A stretch of 13,212 nucleotides of DNA from Quadrisphaera sp. (GCA_029258695.1 JARIBR010000094.1:1-13212), one strand, 5' to 3'; shown: positions 6,154 to 12,708, numbered from the stretch's first letter. The notes: generated by a model not told the origin, from the letters alone. Translations and numbers: made by a program.

Positions 6154-8383
6154 CCACCGGCAGGTGCACGTGCCACCAGCGGAGCACGTGCTGGTGGCGC
6201 GCCACCCGGTGGCTGGGGCGCCCGGAGCGGGAGAGCTCGTGGCCCTCCCCGGGGAAGAGCAGGAGCGAGGTGTCGACGCCGGCGCGCCGCAGCTCGGTGA
6301 ACCAGCGCTGACCCTGCTCGAGCGGGCAGCGCAGGTCGTCCTCGGAGTGGATCACCAGGGTCGGGGTGGTCACCTCCGCGACGTGCGTCATGGGTGACTG
6401 CTCCACCATCGCCTCGCGGGAGCGGTGGTAGGCGTCGGGGAAGAACCAGCCGATGTCGGAGGAGCCCACGAAGCTCACCGCGTCGAGGTACCCGCGCTCG
6501 ACGATGGCCCCGGCGAAGCGGTGCGTGCGCGTGGTGAGCAGCGCCGTGAGGTACCCGCCGTAGGAGCCGCCCATCACCCCGACGCGCCCCGGGTCGAGGC
6601 CCAGCCCATCGTCGGCGAGCGCGGCGTCGAGCAGGGCGGTGACGTCGTCGGCGTCCGGGCCGCCCATGGCGCCGACCACGGCGCGCCCGTGCTCCTCGCC
6701 GTAGCCGGCGGAGCCGCGCGGGTTCCCCAGCACCACGGCGTAGCCGGCGCCGGCGAGGACCTGCGCCTCGTCCAGGACCGACCAGGTGAAGGCGCTGAAG
6801 GGTCCGCCGTGGATCATCAGCACGGTGGGGTGCGGCCCCTGCCCGAAGGAGGCGCTGGCGGGCAGGACCACCCACCCGTGAACCTCGTAGCCGTCGGGGG
6901 CGGTGGCGGTGAGCTCGCGCATCGGCCGGACCCCCGCGGCCCTCAGGGGTGCCGCCACGTCGGTGAGCGGCACGATCGCCGCGCCGTGCAACCGCACGAG
7001 GTCGCCGGGGCTCGCCCCGTCGGCCACCACGGCGACGACGACCGAGCCGTCCGCGGTGGCGTCGGCCGCGAGCACCGTGCGGTGACCGCCCAGCAGCAGC
7101 TGCGGCTCGACGGCGCGGGCCCCACCGCCGTCCGCCGGGCCTGCGCCGTCGTCGCGCTGGACGGGGTCAGCGGGGTCAGCTGGGTCATCGGCGTCGTCCG
7201 TGGCGTCGTCGGGGTCGGGCGCCAGCACGTGCAGCAGGTGCTGCGCGCCGCGCACCCGGGCGAGCACCAGGGCGCCGCTGCCGGTGGCCACCAGGCGCGC
7301 CGACGGCTCGCCGAGGTCCAGCGACGGCTCGGTGAGGCGGCGCGGCGCCCCCCCTGCGGCGAAGGGCGCCCACCACAGCGAGCCCGGGCGGGCTACCACG
7401 TCGAGGCCGTCCGGCCCGGTCCCACCGGCGAGGGCCAGCACGCCCGCACCGGACGGGTCGGGAACCACCTGGGTCACCGCCAGGTCGCCACCGAGCACGA
7501 GCTCCGGCTCGTGCGCCGGCTCCGCGTCGACCGCGGGCACGTCGACCGCGGGCACCTCGACCGCGGGCCCGTCGCCAGCACCGAGAACGTCGCCACCACC
7601 TGGCACCTGCACCCGGTAGGCCCCGACGCGCAGGTCCTCCGGGCCGTCACCGCGGGCTCGGGCGGACGCGGCGTACAGCAGGGCGCGCCCGTCGCGCGTC
7701 CACGCCGGGTCGCCGTCGTCGGTGTCACCGGACGTCACCCGCCAGGGCAGGCCGGTGCTGGGCTGCGACGCCGGCGGCGACCCCTCGCCGGCCCTGGCCG
7801 CTCGGCCGGGCTGGCGGGTGACGGCGCTGACGTCGAGCACGAAGAGGTGGCGCGGCCGGTCCGGGGTGTGCCCGACGCCGTCGAGGCGGTTAGCCAGCAT
7901 CGTGACGAGGCGGGGAGCCTCCCGGTCGGGCGAGGCCGCAGGTCCCTCGAGCAGGCCGCCGTCGACGCCCGTGCCGTAGCGCCCCGGCTCGGGCACCCGT
8001 GCGGCGTAGGCCAGGCGCGCCGGTCCGGCCCCTGCGGGCGACCACACCGGCGCTCCGACGCCCAGGGGGTGGGTGGCCGGCGCGGTGAGCAGGACCGGCT
8101 CACCGCCACCGGTCTCGACGAGGGCCAGCTGCGGGCGCCCGCCGGGCTCGCGACGGCAGAAGGCCACCCACGCCCCGTCGGGGCTCACCGCGGGGGCGGT
8201 GTCATGGTGCCCGCGCGTGAGGCGCCGGGGCGCCCCGCCGACGGTCGGCACGAGCCACAACGCCCCGCCCTGCTCGTCGTCGGTCAGGGAGGGAGCCGTG
8301 ATGGACACCACGGCCGCGCTCCCGTCAGGCACCAGAGACGGCGGACCGCAGGCGGCGAGCAGGGTGATGTCGTCGGGGCGCAC
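6140..8383 (-). CDS. S9 family serine peptidase (prolyl oligopeptidase / acylaminoacyl-peptidase-like)
   Basis: This is a 747-residue serine hydrolase with an N-terminal beta-propeller and a C-terminal alpha/beta-hydrolase domain, likely cytoplasmic because no signal peptide is seen. It should cleave short peptides or acyl-aminoacyl substrates. I chose GTG at 8383 because the protein then begins VRPDDITLLAACGPPSLVPD, the usual opening of this family. The frame stays open to 8494, but that extension is Arg/Pro-rich and crosses the divergent promoter region. Propeller signatures include SPDGAWVAFC and WTRDGRALLYAAS. The catalytic domain shows HGGPFSAF, GNPRGSAGYGEEHG, the nucleophile in GGSYGGY (S607), acid in HSEDDLRCP (D683) and H715 in GEGHELS. 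Two acidic low-complexity inserts interrupt the propeller: three PAVDV-type repeats and an Asp-rich stretch (DDATDDADDPADPADP). The exact substrate is unknown. Confidence 0.92.
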   Translation of the reverse strand: MRPDDITLLAACGPPSLVPDGSAAVVSITAPSLTDDEQGGALWLVPTVGGAPRRLTRGHHDTAPAVSPDGAWVAFCRREPGGRPQLALVETGGGEPVLLTAPATHPLGVGAPVWSPAGAGPARLAYAARVPEPGRYGTGVDGGLLEGPAASPDREAPRLVTMLANRLDGVGHTPDRPRHLFVLDVSAVTRQPGRAARAGEGSPPASQPSTGLPWRVTSGDTDDGDPAWTRDGRALLYAASARARGDGPEDLRVGAYRVQVPGGGDVLGAGDGPAVEVPAVDVPAVDAEPAHEPELVLGGDLAVTQVVPDPSGAGVLALAGGTGPDGLDVVARPGSLWWAPFAAGGAPRRLTEPSLDLGEPSARLVATGSGALVLARVRGAQHLLHVLAPDPDDATDDADDPADPADPVQRDDGAGPADGGGARAVEPQLLLGGHRTVLAADATADGSVVVAVVADGASPGDLVRLHGAAIVPLTDVAAPLRAAGVRPMRELTATAPDGYEVHGWVVLPASASFGQGPHPTVLMIHGGPFSAFTWSVLDEAQVLAGAGYAVVLGNPRGSAGYGEEHGRAVVGAMGGPDADDVTALLDAALADDGLGLDPGRVGVMGGSYGGYLTALLTTRTHRFAGAIVERGYLDAVSFVGSSDIGWFFPDAYHRSREAMVEQSPMTHVAEVTTPTLVIHSEDDLRCPLEQGQRWFTELRRAGVDTSLLLFPGEGHELSRSGRPSHRVARHQHVLRWWHVHLPVATGG
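7527..7571 (-). repeat. three in-frame 15-bp tandem units in the S9 peptidase gene
   Basis: Units of TCGACCGCGGGCAC(C/G) at 7527-7541, 7542-7556 and 7557-7571 (the last slightly diverged) encode VPAVDVPAVD-like residues on the minus strand. They lie in an insert of the propeller, probably a surface loop. Confidence 0.8.
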
Positions 8384-8390
8384 GGTCGCG

Positions 8391-8396
8391 ACGGTA
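8391..8396 (-). promoter_or_regulatory. candidate -10 element for a leaderless S9 peptidase transcript
   Basis: On the minus strand TACCGT (matching TANNNT) ends 7 nt before the GTG at 8383, and there is no purine-rich ribosome binding site. Transcription would then start at the GTG itself, as is common in actinobacteria. No clear -35 sequence is seen; that position is occupied by the 24-bp palindrome. Confidence 0.45.
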
Positions 8397-8400
8397 CCGA

Positions 8401-8424
8401 CGCCACCGCGCCGGCGCGGTGGCG
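8401..8424. promoter_or_regulatory. perfect 24-bp palindrome, candidate operator between divergent genes
   Basis: The half-site CGCCACCGCGCC is followed immediately by its exact reverse complement GGCGCGGTGGCG, twelve paired positions with no spacer. It lies in the 91-nt gap between the divergent peptidase and FNT genes. Relative to a peptidase transcript starting at 8383 it covers about -18 to -41, where a bound dimeric regulator would block the -35 region. It sits about 51-74 nt upstream of the FNT start. The regulator is not encoded in the window. Confidence 0.55.
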
Positions 8425-8444
8425 GGAACGCTCGACGTCGGGCC

Positions 8445-8466
8445 GGTGCGGTCCGCGTGCCGCACC
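8445..8466. repeat. 7-bp inverted repeat just before the FNT gene
   Basis: GGTGCGG (8445-8451) and CCGCACC (8460-8466) are exact complements around an 8-nt centre TCCGCGTG. The right arm ends 8 nt before the GTG start. It could be a second operator or a 5' leader hairpin that affects translation of the FNT gene. Confidence 0.45.
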
Positions 8467-8474
8467 ATGAGGCC

Positions 8475-9314
8475 GTGGCAGAGCAACCCGACATCCGACC
8501 GTCCGCGCACGAGATCTACAACCGGATCGAGCACGACGCGGAGTCCGAGCTCGAGCGCCCGGCGCGCCAGCTCATGTTCTCCGGCCTCGGCGCTGGTCTG
8601 GCGATGGGTATCTCCGGCTTCGCGGTGGCGGTCGCCCGCGACTCCCTGGGCGTCGGGGGCGACTCGCTGGTCCCGTGGCTGCTCTACCCGCTGGGGTTCA
8701 TCGTCGTCATCGTGGGGCGCCAGCAGCTGTTCACGGAGAACACCCTGACCCCCGTGACCCTGGTGCTGCGGCGTCGCTCGCGGGGCCTGCAGATGCTCCG
8801 GCTGTGGGGGGTGGTGCTGGCCTCGAACCTCGTGGGGGCCCTAGCGATCGCCACCCTGGCGATGACGACCACCGCGATGTCCCCGGGCGTGGAGGAGCAG
8901 CTGGCGGCCCTCGGGGTGGAGACCGTCGACCAGCCGGCCATGACGATCTTCTTCACCGCGGTGGTGGCCGGGTGGATCATCGCGCTCGTCACCTGGCTGG
9001 TGACGGCCGCGAGCACCACCCTCGGGCAGGTCGTCATGATCTTCGGCCTGACGTTCGTGGTCGGCGCCGGGCACTTCACCCACAGCATCGCCGGCGCGGC
9101 CGAGTCCTTCTCCGCCGCCATCGCCGGTGAGGTCGAGGTCGTCCAGCTGCTCGGGTGGCTGGGCCTGGCCCTGCTGGGGAACACCCTCGGCGGCATCGTC
9201 ATGGTGGCGCTGTTCAACTACGGGCAGGTGGCCGACGACGGGGACGACCGGGACGAGCGCTCGCTCAAGGAGCGCCGGGACGACCAGCGCAACGGCTCGG
9301 ACCGTCCCGTCTGA
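8475..9314 (+). CDS. formate/nitrite transporter (FNT) family channel, YfdC-like
   Basis: This 279-residue inner-membrane channel belongs to the FNT family, whose members form pentamers and move formate, nitrite, hydrosulfide or related small anions. A cytosolic N-terminal helix (about 30 residues, AHEIYNRIEHDAESELERPA) precedes six hydrophobic segments. Family motifs are GRQQLFTENTLTPV (81-94) and GAGHFTHSIAGAAESF with the conserved pore histidine probably at 203 (H200 is also present). The long N-terminal helix and the FTENTLTPV wording resemble the YfdC branch rather than FocA/NirC, so formate transport is not assured. The charged C-terminal tail (250-279) is cytosolic. GTG at 8475 was chosen because it opens directly before the N-terminal helix; TGAGG at 8468-8472 is only 2 nt away. 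The open frame extends upstream into the opposite-strand peptidase gene, which is not plausible coding. The gene converges on purU with 30 nt between stops. Confidence 0.88.
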   Translation: MAEQPDIRPSAHEIYNRIEHDAESELERPARQLMFSGLGAGLAMGISGFAVAVARDSLGVGGDSLVPWLLYPLGFIVVIVGRQQLFTENTLTPVTLVLRRRSRGLQMLRLWGVVLASNLVGALAIATLAMTTTAMSPGVEEQLAALGVETVDQPAMTIFFTAVVAGWIIALVTWLVTAASTTLGQVVMIFGLTFVVGAGHFTHSIAGAAESFSAAIAGEVEVVQLLGWLGLALLGNTLGGIVMVALFNYGQVADDGDDRDERSLKERRDDQRNGSDRPV

Positions 9315-9344
9315 CGCTCCGCCCGACGCCGGCGCGCGCCTGCC

Positions 9345-10262
9345 TCAGGCGAAGACGACGGTGCGGTGACCGTCGAGCAGCACCCGGTGCTCGGTGTGCC
9401 AGCGCACCGCACGGGCGAGCACCTGCGCCTCGACGTCCTGGCCGATCGCCTGCAGCTGCTCCACCGTCATCGCGTGCGTGACGCGGTGGACGTCCTGCTC
9501 GATGATCGGTCCCTCGTCGAGGTTGGCCGTGACGTAGTGCGCCGTCGCCCCGATGATCTTGACGCCGCGCTCGTGCGCCTGCGCGTAGGGCCGTGCTCCC
9601 TTGAAGCTTGGCAGGAAGCTGTGGTGGATGTTGATCGCCCGTCCCTCGAGGGCCTCGCAGAGCTCGGGGGAGAGGATCTGCATGTAGCGGGCGAGGACCA
9701 CCAGCTCCACCTCGTCCTCCGCGACGATCTCCAGGAGCCTGGCCTCCGCGTCGGCCTTGGTGTCCTTCGTGACCGGCAGGTGGTGGAAGGGAGCGCCGTA
9801 GAAGCCGGCGAGCGGGGCGAGGTCGGTGTGGTTCCCGACCACGGCGACGACCTCCACGGGCAGGTGGCCCGCGCGGGTGCGGAAGAGCAGGTCGTTGAGG
9901 CAGTGCCCGGCGCGGCTGACCATCACGAGCGTGCGCACCGGCCGGTCGGCGCGGTCGAGCGTCCAGGTCATGTCCCAGCGCTGCGCCAGGGCGACGACCG
10001 CGTCGTCCATCTCCTGTCGGCTGACGGCGGCGGGGACGTCGACGGCCACCCGCATGTGGAAGCGTCCGGTGCCCGGGTCGCCGAACTGCTGGCTGTCGCG
10101 GATGTTGCCGCCGAGGTCCGCGAGCGAGCCGGTGACGTCGTGGACGATCCCGGAGGCGTCGGGGCAGGCCAGCGCCAGCACCCAGGCCACGTCGGGCGCG
10201 GCGACGTCGGACGCTGCCACGTCGGGCGCTGCGGCGGGGGGCGTCGGGGGGGTGCGGTCCAC
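9345..10262 (-). CDS. purU: formyltetrahydrofolate deformylase
   Basis: PurU hydrolyses 10-formyl-THF to THF and formate, balancing the one-carbon pool and, in some bacteria, feeding formate to PurT. The protein has an N-terminal ACT domain (WVLALACPDASGIVHDVTGS, GGNIRDSQQF) and a C-terminal formyltransferase-like domain. Visible landmarks are VVGNHTDL, ARYMQILS, NIHHSFLPSFKG with N211 and H213, GATAHYV and LDEGPIIEQDV with D249, matching the Asn-His-Asp catalytic set of PurN-like enzymes. Residue numbers assume GTG at 10262 (305 aa), chosen because a TAGCGT -10-like element lies 8 nt upstream. Other in-frame starts are ATG 10322, GTG 10284, 10220 and 10190; the last gives 281 aa, the usual family length, because the segment before the ACT domain is a repeat-built low-complexity extension. 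The open frame continues far upstream through doxX and zwf, but that part is not coding. Confidence 0.95.
   Translation of the reverse strand: MDRTPPTPPAAAPDVAASDVAAPDVAWVLALACPDASGIVHDVTGSLADLGGNIRDSQQFGDPGTGRFHMRVAVDVPAAVSRQEMDDAVVALAQRWDMTWTLDRADRPVRTLVMVSRAGHCLNDLLFRTRAGHLPVEVVAVVGNHTDLAPLAGFYGAPFHHLPVTKDTKADAEARLLEIVAEDEVELVVLARYMQILSPELCEALEGRAINIHHSFLPSFKGARPYAQAHERGVKIIGATAHYVTANLDEGPIIEQDVHRVTHAMTVEQLQAIGQDVEAQVLARAVRWHTEHRVLLDGHRTVVFA
10186..10230 (-). repeat. three 15-bp tandem units at the purU N terminus
   Basis: Units at 10186-10200, 10201-10215 and 10216-10230 (GCCACGTCGGGCGC-type, with a few changes in the middle copy) encode APDVA-ASDVA-APDVA just before the ACT domain. Two of the copies carry an in-frame GTG, so the repeat also multiplies possible start codons. 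Confidence 0.8.
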
Positions 10263-10270
10263 GAGCGCGC

Positions 10271-10276
10271 ACGCTA
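10271..10276 (-). promoter_or_regulatory. candidate -10 element of purU
   Basis: TAGCGT on the minus strand matches TANNNT and ends 8 nt before GTG 10262. No ribosome binding site is visible, which fits a leaderless mRNA from that codon. No convincing -35 hexamer is present. Confidence 0.4.
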
Positions 10277-10328
10277 TCCGCCGCACCTGGACGTCCGGGC
10301 CGCGGGCGAACCGTGCTTGCATCGTGGG

Positions 10329-10778
10329 GTGGCCACCCGACGCAGCACCGCCTCGACGATCGCCCTGCTCCTCCTGCGGCTGGTCACCGGCGGGCTGCTG
10401 CTGGTCCGCGGCCTGCAGCACCTCCTCGTCACCAGCCCGGAGGCTCTCGCCGCGGGCATCGCCGTGCAGGACCTGCCCGCACCGACCCTCCTGGCCTGGC
10501 TGCTGGTCCTCGGCGAGATCGGTCTCGGCGTGCTGCTGGTGGTCGGCCTCCTCACCCGTCCTGCCGCCGCGCTGGCCGCTCTCATGGTGGCGCTCGTGTG
10601 GGTGAGCCAGTACGTGGTGACGCTGCCGGGCGCGGGCGCGCTGGTCGCCGGGGCTGGCGGGGTCCCGGGGGAGAGCGCGCTCGTCCTCGCGGTGGTCGCC
10701 CTCGCCCTGTCGCTCCTCGGCCCCGGCGCCGCGTCGGTGGACCAGGTGCGCGGGCGCCGGGGCCGCGCGACCCGCTGA
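10329..10778 (+). CDS. DoxX family membrane protein
   Basis: This is a small four-helix membrane protein of 149 residues with the DoxX pattern: a first helix ending in RLVTGGLLLVRGLQHLL, then PTLLAWLLVLGEIGLGVLLVVGLLTRPAAALAALMVALV, a short loop around YVVTLPGAGALVAG and a last helix ESALVLAVVALALSLLGPGA. The cytosolic tail is Arg-rich (RGRRGRATR). DoxX proteins are redox-associated or thiosulfate:quinone-related membrane subunits; in actinobacteria a DoxX protein partners a superoxide dismutase and a thiol-oxidoreductase system, but no such partner is nearby, so the role here is open. GTG at 10329 is the only reasonable start; the frame further upstream runs antisense to purU. It diverges from purU with 66 nt between the chosen starts and lies 67 nt before zwf. 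Confidence 0.82.
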   Translation: MATRRSTASTIALLLLRLVTGGLLLVRGLQHLLVTSPEALAAGIAVQDLPAPTLLAWLLVLGEIGLGVLLVVGLLTRPAAALAALMVALVWVSQYVVTLPGAGALVAGAGGVPGESALVLAVVALALSLLGPGAASVDQVRGRRGRATR

Positions 10779-10810
10779 CCGGCTGACCCGCACGACCCGC
10801 TGACCGGCTG
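10768..10810 (+). repeat. 18-bp direct repeat spanning the doxX stop and zwf upstream region
   Basis: CGACCCGCTGACCGGCTG occurs exactly at 10768-10785 and again at 10793-10810, a 25-bp period. The first copy contains the doxX stop codon. The second ends 22 nt before the candidate zwf -10 element. It may be a chance tandem duplication or a pair of binding sites on one face of the helix (about 2.4 turns apart). Confidence 0.7.
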
Positions 10811-10832
10811 TGCGGGCCGGCGTGCCCGCCCG

Positions 10833-10838
10833 TAGGTT
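10833..10838 (+). promoter_or_regulatory. candidate -10 element for leaderless zwf mRNA
   Basis: TAGGTT (TANNNT) ends 7 nt before GTG at 10846, with no Shine-Dalgarno sequence between. This is the usual layout of a leaderless actinobacterial gene. A matching -35 is not evident. Confidence 0.5.
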
Positions 10839-10845
10839 CGACGCC

Positions 10846-12396
10846 GTGAGCAGCGAGACGAGCACCAGCCCCCGATCGAGCACCGGCACCGACCGCGCCG
10901 AGGACCCCTCGCCGCAGCAGGCGGGCGACCAGCCCGCGTCGCAGCCGACCGGCGCCCCGGACTCACCCGCCAGCGCGCCCCTGCCGCCGGTGGCCCTGGT
11001 GCTCTTCGGCGCCACCGGTGACCTCGCCGCGAAGATGGTCCTGCCCGCGATCGCCGCGCTCGCCGCCACCGGTGAGCTCCCCGAGCAGTGGCGCCTCATC
11101 GGCAACGGCCGGGGGCAGGTCTCCGACGAGGAGTTCCGCGACCACCTGCGCGACGTCCTGCAGCCCGGGGACGACGGCGCGGTGATCGACGCGGAGGCCT
11201 TCGACCAGCTGGCCGCCAGCGTCCGCTTCGCCGGTGACGGCTTCTCCTCCGAGGACCCGGGCCAGCTGCCGGGCGTGCTGGGCCAGGCGCTGGACGAGCT
11301 CGGCGAGGACGCCCAGGTCATCCACTTCCTCGCGCTGCCGCCGACGACGTTCGTCCCCTACACCGAGGCGCTGCGCGACCACGGCCTCGCCGACGGCGCG
11401 CGCGTGATCTACGAGAAGCCCTACGGGGAGTCGAAGAAGAACTTCGAGGAGCTCGACGAGCTGGTGGGCTCGGTCTTCGACGAGGAGGACGTCTTCCGCA
11501 TCGACCACTTCCTCGGCAAGGAGGCCACCCAGCAGCTGCACGTGCTGCGCTACGCCAACCGGTGGATCGAGCAGCTGTGGTGCGCCGACGCGGTGGAGCA
11601 GGTGCAGGTCGACGTCCCGGAGAGCCTGGACGTGGCTGACCGGGCGGAGTTCTACGACGCGACCGGCGCCATGAAGGACATGCTCGTGACGCACCTGCTG
11701 CAGGTGGCCGCAGAGGTCGCGATGGACCCGCCGGCGGACGCCTCGGCCGCGGCCATCGCCGCAGGCCGCGAGGCCGCGCTGGCGGACTTCCGAGCCATCG
11801 ACCCGGCGGAGGCGGTGCTGGGGCAGGCGGACGGCTACACCGACCTCGAGGAGGTCGCCGACGGGTCGACGACGGACACGTTCGTCGCCGCGCGGGTGTG
11901 GGTCGACAGCGACCGGTGGCGCGGCGTGCCGTTCCTCCTGCGCTCGGGAAAGTACCTCGCCGGTGACGCTCAGCAGGTCTCGCTCGTGCTGCGCCGCCCG
12001 GAGGACGTGGTCGACGGCGTCGACCTCGGCGGGGACGGGGACCACCGCAAGGCGCTGGTCGTCGAGCTCTCCGGTGACGGGCGCCTGCGGATCGGCGTGA
12101 GCGCGCAGCGTCCCGGCAGCGAGGGCGACCTCGTCGACGGCGAGCTCGTCATGGCGCTGCCGGACCTGCCGGGCGCCGCGCCGCTCCCCCCCTACGCCTC
12201 CCTGCTGCGCGACGTGATGCTGGGGGAGCGGGCCCTGTTCACCACCCCCGACGGCCTGGCGCAGACGTGGCGCATCGTCGAGCACCTCGCCGACGACCAG
12301 CGCCCTCACGTCCAGGCCTACGCCCAGGGGAGCTGGGGGCCGCAGGCCGCCCACGACCTGCCGGGCGCCGTCGGGTGGCTCACCGAGCAGGAGTGA
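10846..12396 (+). CDS. zwf: glucose-6-phosphate dehydrogenase (divergent)
   Basis: This 516-residue cytoplasmic enzyme should oxidise glucose 6-phosphate to 6-phosphogluconolactone with NADP, the entry of the oxidative pentose phosphate pathway. The nucleotide-binding loop [12 protein letters not shown] starts at about 53 (GATGDL 55-60). IYEKPYGES (E190) replaces the common [19 protein letters not shown] carries the phosphate-binding histidine H221. [13 protein letters not shown] carries the probable catalytic base H283, where most relatives have [16 protein letters not shown] and a C-terminal [13 protein letters not shown] complete the family pattern. About 45 residues before the Rossmann fold are Ser/Pro/Thr-rich and probably disordered. 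GTG 10846 was preferred over an upstream frame extension because a TAGGTT element lies 7 nt before it. The usual actinobacterial partners tal, opcA and pgl are not adjacent, so this may be a second, stand-alone paralogue. Confidence 0.88.
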   Translation: MSSETSTSPRSSTGTDRAEDPSPQQAGDQPASQPTGAPDSPASAPLPPVALVLFGATGDLAAKMVLPAIAALAATGELPEQWRLIGNGRGQVSDEEFRDHLRDVLQPGDDGAVIDAEAFDQLAASVRFAGDGFSSEDPGQLPGVLGQALDELGEDAQVIHFLALPPTTFVPYTEALRDHGLADGARVIYEKPYGESKKNFEELDELVGSVFDEEDVFRIDHFLGKEATQQLHVLRYANRWIEQLWCADAVEQVQVDVPESLDVADRAEFYDATGAMKDMLVTHLLQVAAEVAMDPPADASAAAIAAGREAALADFRAIDPAEAVLGQADGYTDLEEVADGSTTDTFVAARVWVDSDRWRGVPFLLRSGKYLAGDAQQVSLVLRRPEDVVDGVDLGGDGDHRKALVVELSGDGRLRIGVSAQRPGSEGDLVDGELVMALPDLPGAAPLPPYASLLRDVMLGERALFTTPDGLAQTWRIVEHLADDQRPHVQAYAQGSWGPQAAHDLPGAVGWLTEQE

Positions 12397-12410
12397 GGCG
12401 CCGGCCCCTC

Positions 12411-12454
12411 CACCGCACGGCCCGCCCCCACCGCACGGCCCGCCCCCACCGCAC
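12411..12454. repeat. 18-bp tandem repeat after zwf (2 full units and a partial third)
   Basis: CACCGCACGGCCCGCCCC occurs at 12411-12428 and 12429-12446, and a third copy starts at 12447 as CACCGCAC before running into the palindromic element. The region is non-coding. The shared CACCGCAC word suggests the tandem units arose by slippage from the left arm of the palindrome. Confidence 0.8.
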
Positions 12455-12557
12455 TTCTCCCACGAAGTGCGGTGGGGGTGGCGCGCCGCACCGCACTTGT
12501 CCGACGAAGTGCGCTGGGGGTGGCACGGCGCACGACACTTCGTGGGAGAAGTGCGGG
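12443..12557. repeat. cluster of three palindromic repeat elements, one inverted
   Basis: Copy 1 is a perfect 15-bp stem: CCCCCACCGCACTTC (12443-12457), loop TCCCAC, GAAGTGCGGTGGGGG (12464-12478). Copy 2 (12490-12524) repeats the 35 bases at 12448-12482 with 3 changes at a 42-bp period; its stem is shorter (CGCACTT 12492-12498 with AAGTGCG 12507-12513). Copy 3 (12536-12556) is the exact reverse complement of 12449-12469, with core CACTTC-GTGGGA-GAAGTG. No T-run follows any stem and no open frame here looks like a protein. Copy 1 could help end zwf transcription. The high similarity and mixed orientation look like a dispersed REP-like intergenic family; no transposase is visible. Confidence 0.85.
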
Positions 12558-12592
12558 AAGGATCGCCGGGACGCCGTCCTGCGAGCAGCGGA

Positions 12593-12598
12593 TACCCT
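12593..12598 (+). promoter_or_regulatory. glyA: candidate -10 element of the riboswitch-glyA transcript
   Basis: TACCCT fits TANNNT and would start transcription near 12605, exactly where the 5' strand of the riboswitch P1 helix begins. No good -35 is seen. The promoter lies about 36 nt after the last palindromic repeat. Confidence 0.45.
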
Positions 12599-12600
12599 GG

Positions 12601-12708
12601 GGCGGCCGCGACTGGCGAAGGTGGGGCACCACCGGGGAGCGGCGAGCAGCGAGAGGCCAGCAGTGCCGAGCAGCACCTCCGACGGGTCGTCCGCCTGGGC
12701 CCGTCGGT
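12601..12708 (+). promoter_or_regulatory. ZTP riboswitch (pfl motif) in the glyA leader
   Basis: The leader carries the conserved pfl sequences in the right order: GACTGGCG (12610-12617), a P2 hairpin GGTGG-GGCA-CCACC (12620-12633), GGGGAGCG, and CCGCCTGGGC (12691-12700). P1 can form from GCCGC (12605-12609) and GCGGC (12639-12643). P3 is a perfect 8-bp stem CCGACGGG (12679-12686) with CCCGTCGG (12700-12707). CGCC in its loop (12692-12695) can pair with GGCG (12614-12617) as the family pseudoknot. The 35-nt linker between P1 and P3 is the variable part. This class binds ZTP/ZMP, which accumulate when 10-formyl-THF runs low, and commonly turns on glyA and other folate genes. A small hairpin GGCGC-TGCT-GCGCC (12711-12724) follows; no intrinsic terminator is visible, so control of translation or Rho is more likely. 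Confidence 0.88.

Noticed and set aside
6425..8470. Long + strand open frame (681 codons) opposite the S9 peptidase
   Set aside because: It is antisense to a clear S9 peptidase with intact catalytic residues, and its Gly/Arg/His/Val-rich composition is the usual mirror of GC-rich coding DNA. No domain is recognisable.
9315..9344. Terminator or small gene between the FNT gene and purU
   Set aside because: Only 30 nt, containing a short GC palindrome (GGCGCGCGCC) that is expected by composition; no T-run.
10263..11321. Upstream part of the minus-strand frame that contains purU
   Set aside because: The homology to PurU begins near 10187. The rest runs antisense through doxX and zwf and is Arg/Ser/Pro-rich without any motif.
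12443..12478. Canonical Rho-independent terminator of zwf
   Set aside because: The stem is strong, but there is no T-run after it and the element recurs twice more nearby, so a repeat family is the better description; a side role in termination stays possible.
12411..12557. CRISPR array
   Set aside because: Units are palindromic, mixed in orientation and lack regular unique spacers, and no cas gene is present.
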